From the NCBI GenBank assembly GCA_016715765.1, contig JADJZJ010000041.1:1-40143 (forward strand): DNA of 40,143 nucleotides. The letters are read 5' to 3'. This DNA is from Opitutaceae bacterium (GTDB taxonomy: Bacteria; Verrucomicrobiota; Verrucomicrobiia; Opitutales; Opitutaceae). Every line of letters starts with the position of its first letter. Within the stretch, counting starts at the first letter, position 1. Position numbers and translations under genes: made by a program. Below the pieces are notes generated by a model. It did not search any database and was not told the DNA's origin. It saw only the letters and a list, made by a program, of their open reading frames with translations. Positions 16,175 through 24,700 of the stretch are shown one piece after another.

Positions 16175-16380
16175 GCCGGACTCATGCAGTTGAACCACAG
16201 ATGCACACGGATATTCACAGATAAAAAAGGCAATAGCTTCAGAAATTACATCCACAATCACCCTGCTTAGAGGTGAACGTGAACAGCAAAACCAATGCCG
16301 AAGTGAAACATGCTGATTTGTGTTCATCTGTGTCTATCTGTGGTTCTTCACTGGTTTTTTCCGGTTAAGTCCAATTCCTG
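16175..16380. repeat. 'ACCACAGATG' inverted repeat, family D, copy 2
   Basis: The flank CCGGACTCATG and the left arm AGTTGAACCACAGATGCACA then CGGATATTCACAGAT are matched by the right arm GATTTGTGTTCATCTGTGTC then TATCTGTGGTTCTT and the flank TTTTTTCCGG. The arms agree with the copy at 7165-7313. The spacer differs and is AT-rich. The element occupies much of the divergent intergenic region between the sialidase-like gene and the AraC regulator. Confidence 0.85.
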
Positions 16381-16467
16381 CGGGTCAATCATGAGGTGAA
16401 TTTCGTCCCGACTTTCGGGCGTGGGCATTGGACCCGCAAAACATTTAAACGGACATCAATCTGGCAA

Positions 16468-16578
16468 TCAGGACATTATTCCCGCGTTTAGCCGCCGGCA
16501 CCCGGCATGGGACATTCAGGACATGAGTGGGAAGGGAACGACGGAAGCTTGCCGCCTTCCGTCTGACCCACTTGGGTC
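16468..16578 (+). promoter_or_regulatory. Leader of the AraC-type gene: direct repeats and small hairpins
   Basis: TCAGGACAT occurs twice, at 16468-16476 and 16516-16524, with related GGACAT half-sites next to each. This layout would suit binding of an AraC-family protein to its own promoter. It is followed by a 7-bp-stem hairpin (ACGGAAG...CTTCCGT, 16540-16561) and the palindrome GACCCACTTGGGTC (16565-16578). The roles are inferred only from arrangement. Confidence 0.3.
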
Positions 16579-16597
16579 GGGATAGGAGAAACCTACC

Positions 16598-17653
16598 GTG
16601 CCCGGCGCCATTACCCCAGCCTCCGCAGCGGACATGCGCGCCTTCCTGCGCTGCAACCAGATCCTGGCGCAACATCTCGACGGCTCGCCGCCCTGGCTGC
16701 TCTGCGGCCTGCGCTGGTATCTCCAGTGCTTCTATTACTGCTGCCCGGTGGAACCCGACTACCGCGTCAGCATGCACCAGCACGACTGGTTCGAGATCGC
16801 CCTGCTGTGCAAGGGCCGCCTGCAGTACCGCACGCCGGGGCACACCGCCGCCTTCAACCCGGGCGATGTCTTCTTCATGCCGCCGGGACGCCAGCACAGC
16901 TGGTCCACGGTGAAGGCGCCGGTGGTGATCGCGAGTTTCCAGCTCAAGCTCGGCACCCTCGACAAGACCGGCCAGGCCCTGCTCCAGGCGCTCCTCGACC
17001 GCGCCGATGCCGGCGGCTTCCATGTGCGCCGGAACGCGGCCCACAGCCGCTTGCACCAGACCATCTGGGAATTGCTGCATCAGGATCCCCCCAGCCCGCT
17101 GCTGGCTGAAAAACTGCGCTCGCTCACCCAGCTGTTCGTCCAGGAGCTGCTGGAACTCGCCGCCCCGACCGCGGCCCTCGCTCCCCTGCCCACCCCGTTC
17201 ACCATCTGTCCCGAGACGGTGGCGACTTCCAAGTACCAGCAGATCGTGGATTTCGTGCACCAGAACATCAGCCAGCCGATCCAGCTCGAGGACATCGCCA
17301 GCCATTTCCACTACAGCGTGCGCCATGTCGCCCGGCTTTTCCGCGAGGAGAGCGGTGTCGCGCTCGGCCGCTACATCGTCGATCAGAAACTCCGCACCGC
17401 GCAGCGGCTCCTCGCCACCACGGATTTCCCGGTGAAGACCATCGCCTTCGACCTGGGCTATCACGATGTGGGTTATTTCTGCCGGCTGTTCCGCACCCAC
17501 CTGATGGGCACCCCCAACAGTTACCGCGCCCAGATGCTCGCCGGGCGCACGGCCACGCCGTACAGTGCCACCAACCATCACAGTTTTCGCGGCACCGCCC
17601 TGCCCGCCGCGAAGGACAGTCCCGCCGACCAGCGGATCGCCCACGCGAGTTGA
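16598..17653 (+). CDS. AraC-family transcriptional regulator
   Basis: A 351-residue regulator. The N-terminal cupin (about residues 50-115) has H60, H62, E66 and H100 in the usual sensing pocket. The C-terminal AraC/XylS domain spans about 205-310, with two helix-turn-helix units: EDIASHFHYSVRHVARLF (231-248), and VKTIAFDLGYHDVGYFCRLF (279-298). The start is GTG, supported by AGGAG nine bases upstream. Cysteines cluster at C36, C44, C48 and C49. It is followed at 27 bp by a solute-binding protein gene. It probably controls this run and possibly the divergent sialidase-like gene in response to a sugar. Confidence 0.92.
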   Translation: MPGAITPASAADMRAFLRCNQILAQHLDGSPPWLLCGLRWYLQCFYYCCPVEPDYRVSMHQHDWFEIALLCKGRLQYRTPGHTAAFNPGDVFFMPPGRQHSWSTVKAPVVIASFQLKLGTLDKTGQALLQALLDRADAGGFHVRRNAAHSRLHQTIWELLHQDPPSPLLAEKLRSLTQLFVQELLELAAPTAALAPLPTPFTICPETVATSKYQQIVDFVHQNISQPIQLEDIASHFHYSVRHVARLFREESGVALGRYIVDQKLRTAQRLLATTDFPVKTIAFDLGYHDVGYFCRLFRTHLMGTPNSYRAQMLAGRTATPYSATNHHSFRGTALPAAKDSPADQRIAHAS

Positions 17654-17680
17654 CGGACCATCCGGCCGCATCACCCGCCC

Positions 17681-19303
17681 GTGAAACGCCCGGGGCTCAT
17701 TTTCGTGCTGGCCGTGGCGGTGATCGGGGCCGCGCTCGCGGCCTGGCAATATTCCGGCCGCCCCGCCCGGCCCGGCCGCGAATCCCCCGAGGAAGTGGTG
17801 CGCATCGGCCACATCTTTCTCGAAACGCAGGCCGCCATTGATGCCCTGGGCCGGGCCTACGAGGAACACTGCCGCCGGCAGGGACAGCGGGTGCGGGTGA
17901 TCCAGATCGCGGTGCCGCACCGCCTGTATGCCAGCTGGTTCATCACGCAGCTGCTCAGCCACGACACGCCGGAGATCCTCGCCATCCATGCCGGCAGCAC
18001 CACCGAACGACTCGCCCGCTACATCGAGCCCCTCGGCGCCGAGCTGGCCCGGCCCAATCCCTACAACGCCGGCACCCCGCTCGAGGGCGTGCCCTGGCGC
18101 AACACCTTCACCGCGGGCCTGCGCACTTCCTACAACGACACCCTGCTCGATTATTACAGCGTGCCGTTCACCAACACCACCACCCGGCTGCTGGTGAACC
18201 TGGACCTCCACCGGGAAATCTTCGGCGACGCCCCCTGGCCCGGGACCTACGAGGGATTTGTCCAGCTGTGCCGCGACACCCAGGCTTACGCGACCCGCAC
18301 CGGCCGCAAGATCCACCCCATCGCGAGCTCGCTGTTCCACGCCCCGGTGCTTTCCCGGCTGATCGTGCGCACCCAGACCGCGCGCCTCGCCATGCGGTTC
18401 AACCCGACGCGCACCCTGCGCTACTCCAATACCGAGCAGAGCCTCGCCTGGCTGACGGGGGACTTCTCCCTGACGACTCCGGAGGTCCGCGACCAGCTGG
18501 CCATGATCCATGAATTGTCCGGATTGATGCAGCCCGGCTTCACCCAGATGGGCCGCGAGGATGCCGACATGTATTTCAAGCAGGGTCACGCGCTGACCCT
18601 GATCAGCTTCAGCAACTCGGATCAGTCCGTGCGTCAGGAGATCCAGTTTCCCCTGGGCGTCGTGCGCGTGCCCACCCCGCAGCCGTCCGCCACCCGCTAC
18701 GGCCGCAACATCCTTGGGCCCTATGAGGACAAAAGCTACACCTCGCATTTCGAGGTGGGCCTGGCCAGCCACAGCCGCCACCGGGACCGCGCCCTCGACT
18801 TCCTCAAATTCGCCACCAGCCAGCAGGGCAACCGCATCTTCGCCCAAGTCGCGCGCTGGACCCCTTCCGTGGCCGGCGTCGAGCCGCATCCGAATCTCCT
18901 GCCTTATCTCTCCGACCCGGCGGGCGGTTACCAACTGGGCTTCGATCTCGCCTGTTACGACACCAGCCGGGCCGGCGACATCGCCCGCGTTGACCAGTCG
19001 AATCTCCACCTGCTCGCCGACGCCCGTGACGGCGCCGAGGACCGTTTCGTGCGGAAGATCGCCGGCGAGTACGACCGGGCCATGCGGACGGATATTGCCC
19101 GCGACATCAAATCGCGGGAGGATACCGTGCAGCGCAACGACACCATGATCGCACTCCTCGACCGGCTGGCCGCGACTGAGGCAAGGGACGCCAGGGCCCT
19201 GGCGGACCGGCGCGATGCCCTGTGGGAGGCCAGCCTGGAGCAGGAGGCCACCGCCCTGCTGGTGCGGCAAACCCTGCGCCGGCATCCGCGGACCCCGCAC
19301 TGA
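17681..19303 (+). CDS. Family-1 extracellular solute-binding protein with C-terminal helical extension
   Basis: A 540-residue protein with a GTG start and an N-terminal hydrophobic segment (residues 5-22) that could be a signal peptide or membrane anchor; no lipobox Cys is present. A sugar-type ABC periplasmic binding fold follows (EILAIHAGST, SVPFTNTTTRLLVN, YFKQGHALTLISFSNSD, ALDFLKFATS). The family is normally about 400-450 residues. The last roughly 90 residues here are charged and helical (KSREDTVQRNDTMIALLDRL...), likely a coiled coil. No ABC permease or ATPase gene is nearby. It may be an orphan binding protein served by a distant transporter, or a ligand sensor acting with the adjacent AraC regulator (inference). 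Confidence 0.83.
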   Translation: MKRPGLIFVLAVAVIGAALAAWQYSGRPARPGRESPEEVVRIGHIFLETQAAIDALGRAYEEHCRRQGQRVRVIQIAVPHRLYASWFITQLLSHDTPEILAIHAGSTTERLARYIEPLGAELARPNPYNAGTPLEGVPWRNTFTAGLRTSYNDTLLDYYSVPFTNTTTRLLVNLDLHREIFGDAPWPGTYEGFVQLCRDTQAYATRTGRKIHPIASSLFHAPVLSRLIVRTQTARLAMRFNPTRTLRYSNTEQSLAWLTGDFSLTTPEVRDQLAMIHELSGLMQPGFTQMGREDADMYFKQGHALTLISFSNSDQSVRQEIQFPLGVVRVPTPQPSATRYGRNILGPYEDKSYTSHFEVGLASHSRHRDRALDFLKFATSQQGNRIFAQVARWTPSVAGVEPHPNLLPYLSDPAGGYQLGFDLACYDTSRAGDIARVDQSNLHLLADARDGAEDRFVRKIAGEYDRAMRTDIARDIKSREDTVQRNDTMIALLDRLAATEARDARALADRRDALWEASLEQEATALLVRQTLRRHPRTPH

Positions 19304-19319
19304 CTCACCCGGCCCGGCG

Positions 19320-20384
19320 ATGCCCATGACCGCAAAAGCCGCGATGGATCCCTTGCCGGCAGTTCAACTCGACTGGAACGGATGGCTGGCCAACCTGCGG
19401 CGCGAAGGAACTCCGTCGCGCGTCTATTATTTCGAGCACGGGGTCGCCGACAACGTCCAGGCGGCGATCGCAGCGCAGCATGGGGTTTGGGCGGGATTGG
19501 AGGGAGTATCACCCACTGCCGAATGGAAGCGGCGCGAGGCCATGCACGCCTATCTTGGCCAGGAGATCTTTCGGGTCTTCCCGCCCGGAGCGCGGATCGT
19601 GCCGCCGAAACGGGAGGGTCAGTGGGCCGAGGAAACGAAGGGCGTGATCACGAGCTGGGAGGAATTCGAAAGCTACGACTGGCCGGACCCGGCCGCCGCC
19701 GACTATGCCGTGCTCGAATATTTTGAGCGGGAATTGCGGGACAACATGCGGGTCTTCCACGTGGTCGACATCTGGGAGGTGGTGGTCGGGTTCTTCGGCT
19801 TCGAATCCCTGGCCTATGCGGTCTATGAGGACCGTGCGCTGGTCCGGGCCATGTTCGACAAGGTGGGTGCCTTTGTCGCCGCCGTGGCCGAAACGGTTTG
19901 CGACTTCGATTGCTACGGGGCGGTTTATCTGGGCGACGATCTCGCGTTCAAGACGTCCCTCTTCATGTCCCCCGACCTGCTCCGCGAACTGATCATCCCG
20001 TGGCACCAGCGCATCGCTGACATTGCCCACGCCCATGGGAAGCTCTTTCTCTTCCATTGCTGCGGCAACATGTACCCGTTGATCGATGACTACATCGACC
20101 GCGTGCGGATCGATGCGAAGCACTCCTTCGAGGAATCCGTGCTGCCCGTGACCGAGGTCAAGCGGCGGTATGGCAATCGGCTCACCCTGCTCGGCGGCAT
20201 GGATGTGGATTTCCTGGCGCGAGCGACCCCGGAACGGATCGAGGCCAAGACCAATGAAATCCTCACGGCCTGCATGCCGGGTGGCGGGTATTTTCTCGGT
20301 TCGGGCAACTGGGTGACCGAATACATTCCACCGGAGAACTACCTGGCCATGCTCCGCGCCGCCCGACGCTTCACCTCCACCTGA
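19320..20384 (+). CDS. URO-D-like methyltransferase (MtaA/CmuA type), HCCGN variant
   Basis: A 354-residue TIM-barrel protein of the uroporphyrinogen decarboxylase superfamily. It lacks the N-terminal haem-pathway URO-D signature and resembles cobalamin-dependent methyltransferase subunits. H246-C247-C248-G249-N250 corresponds to the zinc-binding His-x-Cys of MtaA-type enzymes. The terminal motif is GSGNWVTEYIPPENY, in which the usual second Cys is absent. It begins 16 bp after the solute-binding gene, so it belongs to the same transcript. The ATG at 19320 is chosen; one at 19326 is also possible. Methyl transfer from a methylated substrate is the best guess. No corrinoid protein gene is present in the window. 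Confidence 0.82.
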   Translation: MPMTAKAAMDPLPAVQLDWNGWLANLRREGTPSRVYYFEHGVADNVQAAIAAQHGVWAGLEGVSPTAEWKRREAMHAYLGQEIFRVFPPGARIVPPKREGQWAEETKGVITSWEEFESYDWPDPAAADYAVLEYFERELRDNMRVFHVVDIWEVVVGFFGFESLAYAVYEDRALVRAMFDKVGAFVAAVAETVCDFDCYGAVYLGDDLAFKTSLFMSPDLLRELIIPWHQRIADIAHAHGKLFLFHCCGNMYPLIDDYIDRVRIDAKHSFEESVLPVTEVKRRYGNRLTLLGGMDVDFLARATPERIEAKTNEILTACMPGGGYFLGSGNWVTEYIPPENYLAMLRAARRFTST

Positions 20385-20416
20385 AAGCCGGCCGATGAAT
20401 CCGAAACCCAAGTCCA

Positions 20417-20484
20417 ATTGTAGGAGCGGCTTTATGCCGCGATTCAGCGCTCCCGATCGCGGCATAAAGCCGCTCCTACAGTTA
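20417..20484. repeat. GTAGGAGCGGCTTTATGCCGCG palindrome, family B, copy 2
   Basis: The arms TGTAGGAGCGGCTTTATGCC and GGCATAAAGCCGCTCCTACA are identical to the copy at 13579-13641. Only the loop differs slightly. It lies between the two URO-D-like genes. Confidence 0.92.
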
Positions 20485-20528
20485 AAGGCGCGCCGAGAGT
20501 GAGGGTGCCTTAAATATCCCCGCCCGCC

Positions 20529-21602
20529 ATGACCACCGCATATCCGGTCAGCCCCGATTTCGAACGCCTGCGCCGGACCGTCCGGCGGGAGCCAACCGAC
20601 CGCGTGCCCCTGTTCGAGCTGCTGGTGGAATTTGAAATCCAGAGCCAGTTCCTCGGCCGGCCCGTGACCTATGAAAACCTGGCCGCGCAGGTCGAGTTCT
20701 GGACGAAGGCGGGCTACGACTACATCCCGCTCGTGGCCGGCATGATGCGGCCGGGCAAGGTCACCGGGGATTCGTCGATCTCGCGGACCCTGCGCGCCGC
20801 GCTTGAAAAGGAGGGCGCGGATACCAGCGACGACCGCAGTTGGAACCTCGAGTACACGCCCTTCATCCTCGATCGCCGCCGGTTCGATCTTTTCCCCTGG
20901 GCTGAGGCCGCGGCCGTCGACATCAATCAGTTTCACGACGTCCGGCCCCTCCTGCCCGACGGCATGAAGGTCGTGGCCGTCTCGGGGAAGATTTTCACCC
21001 TGAGCTGGATGCTCATGGGTTTCGAAAACTTCGCGGAATCCCTGCTCGCCGATCCGGCACTCGCGGCCGACGTGGTGCAGCGGGTGGCAGAAATCCAACT
21101 CCAGGCCCTTGACCGGATCCTGGCCCTGCCGCAGGTGGCGGCCGTTTGCGCGGTGGACGACATGGCCTATTCGCAGGGCCCGATCATTTCGCCAGAACTG
21201 CTGAGGAAATATATCCTGCCGTGGTACCGGCAGGTCGCGACCCGCTGCCACGAGTCCGGGCGCCTGTTTTTCCTGCACTCGGACGGGGATCTATCCGCGC
21301 TGATGGACGACCTCATCGGTCTCGGCCTGGATGCGCTGCATCCGATCGATCCGACGGCCATGGACATCGTCGAGGTCAAGCGACGCTGGGGCGACCGGCT
21401 CTGCCTCTTTGGCAATGTGGATCTGGAACTGCTGCGTTCCGGCAGCGTGGATGAAGTGCGCACCCGGGTGCGTGACTTGCTGCGGCAGGTCGCACCCGGG
21501 GGCGGCTACGGGATCGGCTCCGGGAACTCCGTGCCCTCGTGGGCGCGGCTGGAGAATTACCAAGCCATGCGGGAGACCGCGTTGGAATTCGGGCGGTATT
21601 GA
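20529..21602 (+). CDS. Second URO-D-like protein, HSDGD variant
   Basis: A 357-residue uroporphyrinogen-decarboxylase-superfamily protein, paralogous to its upstream neighbour. It starts with the family feature FERLRRTVRREPTDRVPLFE. The place of the zinc-binding His-x-Cys is H250-S-D252-G-D254, with no cysteine. The end keeps GIGSGNSVPSWARLENY. The missing metal-binding cysteines argue against a classical MtaA reaction. Members of this HSDG type are, from memory, numerous in Verrucomicrobiota, Lentisphaerae and Planctomycetes glycan loci, with no established activity. It is separated from the first paralogue by a family B repeat. Confidence 0.82.
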   Translation: MTTAYPVSPDFERLRRTVRREPTDRVPLFELLVEFEIQSQFLGRPVTYENLAAQVEFWTKAGYDYIPLVAGMMRPGKVTGDSSISRTLRAALEKEGADTSDDRSWNLEYTPFILDRRRFDLFPWAEAAAVDINQFHDVRPLLPDGMKVVAVSGKIFTLSWMLMGFENFAESLLADPALAADVVQRVAEIQLQALDRILALPQVAAVCAVDDMAYSQGPIISPELLRKYILPWYRQVATRCHESGRLFFLHSDGDLSALMDDLIGLGLDALHPIDPTAMDIVEVKRRWGDRLCLFGNVDLELLRSGSVDEVRTRVRDLLRQVAPGGGYGIGSGNSVPSWARLENYQAMRETALEFGRY

Positions 21603-21662
21603 CGCGCGGTCTTTCAGCGAGAAGACGAGGGCCTCACCTCCGCGTCGTTCAGCTGTTTGAAT

Positions 21663-21780
21663 TGTAGGGCCGCACCTTGGTGCGTGCCTTGGCCTCGCGA
21701 AGGGGAAAAATGCTTACGTATGCGAGTGGTACACAAGGCCGGACCAAGGTCCGGCCCTACAGTTCAAGGCATACGGACGT
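21663..21780. repeat. Long imperfect palindrome, family A, copy 2
   Basis: TGTAGGGCCGCACCTTGGTG to GGTCCGGCCCTACAGT, with the tail CATACGGACGT. It matches the copy at 1817-1935 over its whole length apart from a few substitutions. It separates the convergent URO-D and PEP-CTERM genes. Confidence 0.88.
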
Positions 21781-21785
21781 TGGGA

Positions 21786-24700
21786 TCAACGAGCGCGCCG
21801 CCGGAATCGGCGGAGGAAAAGCAACCCCAGCCCGGCGGCCATGAGCGCGTACGTCGAGGGCTCGGGCACCGCGTAGGACAGGACGATGGAATTGGGCAGA
21901 TAGCCGATGTTCAGGGTGTAGTCCGTCCCGGCATAGTTGGCGGTCAGGGCATCCCCGGAATTGGGCAGGCCGGCGAAATACCCCGCAAACCCGCTGCCGC
22001 CCGAGGATATGTTCATGATCGTGTAGTTTGTGCCTTCGGTTGGCGGAGCCAGCAGCATGAGATCAAGGGCGAGCAGTCCGGCACCCAGATTGACGGCACT
22101 CGTGGGATTCTGAAAGGTGATGCGATCGGATGTGACGCCACCCAGCTCCAATTCGATGATGGACGCGCTGGTGGCGAGGAAGTCGCTGTTGAGCAGGGTC
22201 AGGGTTCCGATCGAATTGCCCGGCGCGAGCGTACCGCCGGCCAGGGTCAGGTCGCCGCTGATCGTGCCGGCACCCCAGATCAGTCCCGTGGATCCGTTGG
22301 TCAGGTAGGCTCCGGAGATCAGCGTGCCGCTCTGCACGTTGATCGTTCCCAGATTCATGAACTGGGCGGCCGCGGGGGCATGCAGCGAGACGTTGCCACC
22401 ATTCACATGGATGGTGCCGGCGATGCTGTTCACGGCCGTGTAGCCCGAGCTCGTCGTCCCGATGTTGAGGAACCCGCCGGTGGCGCTGATGGTGCCGGCA
22501 TTGGTGAAGCTCCGCGCATAGAGGCTGCCGGTGCCACCCGTGTGGGTGATGGCGCCCTGATTGGTGATCGCCGTGCCGACGCTGCTATCGGAGTAGATCG
22601 AGACGTCGCCCGATACGGTCGTCGTCGCGTCCAAAGTCAGCGTGTTGTTGGCGCCGCTGACATAGATATAGGCATTGGTGCCCTGGATGATCGACTTGCC
22701 GGCCAGCGTCCCCGCTTGCTGCCAGTAGAGATAGGCATTGTTGGCGAAGGTGGCGTTCGCACCGGTGAATGCTGTTCCATTCAAAAAGCGCACCCCGCTG
22801 CTCGCCGTGCCCAGATTGAGGTCTCCGGTCAGGCTGACTCCGTCGAGGTAACCGCTGGAGGTCGTGAAGGTCAGCGCCCCGGCCGCGATGGTGCCGCCCT
22901 GGATCGTCCCGCCAAGGAGTTCAAACGCGCCGCCGGTCGGAGCCGCCAGGACGGTCGCGCTGTTGATCAGCAGGCCGTCCAGGAGTGCCCGGCCGCCATT
23001 GACAACGACATTGCCAAGATTGGCCGTGGTGTAGGTGCCGTCCCAGCGCAGGCTGCCGGCGTTCTGCGCTGTCATGGTGCCGTTGTTGTCGAAGTTGCCC
23101 CGCAAATAGATCGTCGTGCCACTGCCGTCCGCCGTCACGGTCCCGGTGTTCGTCGCGTTGTAGGTCGCGCTGGGATAGTTGAGATAAAGCGTCCCGGCGG
23201 TGGCTGTGATGGACCCGGCGTTGGTGAAGTTGGTCGCGTAAATTTGTCCGGTTCCGTTCGAATGCGTGATCGCGCCCTGGTTGGTGATCGCCGTGCCGGC
23301 GCTGCCGTCGGAGTAGATCGAGATGTCGCCCGTCACCGTGGTCGCCGCGTCCAGGGTCAGCGCGTTGTTGGCGCCGCTGACATGGATGGAGGAGTTGGTG
23401 CCCTGGGTAATCGCCTTGCCGGCCAGCGCGCCCACCTGCTGCCAGTAGAGATACGTATTGTTGGCCAAAGCGGCGTTCGCACCGGTGAAGTTCGCCCCAC
23501 CTATAAAGCGCACGCCGCTGCTCGCCGTGCCCAGGTTGAGATCGCCCGTCAGGCTGGCCCCGTCGAGGTAGCCGCCGGAGGTGGTGAACGTGAGCGCGCC
23601 GGCCGCGATGGTGCCGCCCTGGATCGTCCCGCCAAGGAGTTCAAACGTGCCGCCGGTCGGAGCCGCCAGGACGGCCGCACTGTTGATCAGCAGGCCGTCC
23701 AGGAGCGCCCGGCCGCCATTGATGACGACGTTGCCGAGGTTGGCCGTGGTGTAGGTGCCGTCCCACCGCAGGATGCCGGCGTTCTGCGCGGTCATGGTGC
23801 CGTTGTTGTCGAAGTTGCCCCGCAGATAGATCGTCGCGCCGCTGCCGTCCGCCGTCACGGTGCCGGTGTTTGTCGCGTTGTAGCTCGCGCTGGGATAATT
23901 GAGGTAGAGCGTCCCGGCGGTGGCCGTGATGGACCCGGTGTTGGTGAAATTGGCCGCGTAGATCTGGCCGGTTCCGGTGGAATGCGTGATGGCCCCCTGG
24001 TTGGTGATCGCCGTGCCGGCGCTGCCATCAGAGTAGATCGAGACGTCGCCCGTCACCGTCGTCGCCGCGTCCAAAGTCAGCGCGCTGTTGACCCCGTTGA
24101 CATAGATATAGGAGTTGGTGCCCTGCGTGATCGCCTTGCCCGCCAGCGTCCCCACCTGCTGCCAGTAGAGATAGGCATTGCTGGCCAGGCTGGCGTTCGC
24201 CCCCGTAAAAGTCGCCCCGTTCAAGAAGCGCACCCCGCTGCTCGAAACGGCCAGGTTGAAGTCTCCCGTCAGGCTGGCTCCGTCGAGGTAGCCGCCGGAT
24301 GTCGTGAAGGTCAGCGCCCCGGCCGCGATGGTGCCACCCTGGATGGTGCCGCCATAGAGTTCAAACGCACCACCGCCGGGAGCGGTCAGGATGGCGGCAG
24401 TGTTATCGATCGTGCCGTTCAACAAGGCCCGGCCACCATTGAGCACCACGTTGCCGAGATTGGCCGTGGTGTTCGTGCCATCCCACAACAGGTGGCCCGC
24501 GTTCTGCGCGGTCATCGTGCCATTGTTGTCGAAGTCGCCCCGCAGGTAGATCGTGGTGCCGCTGCCATCCGCGGTTATGGTACCCGTATTCGTCGCGTTG
24601 TAGCTTACACTCGGATAATTAAGGTAAAGTGTCCCGGCGGTGGCCGTGATGGACCCGTTGTTCGTGAAGTTGGCGGCGTAGATCTGGCCGGTTCCGTTGG

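Noticed and set aside
16445..19327. A 960-codon minus-strand open frame
   Set aside because: It is antisense to the AraC and solute-binding genes, which have clear domains. It is low-complexity (Gly, Arg, His, Val) as expected for a shadow of GC-rich codons.
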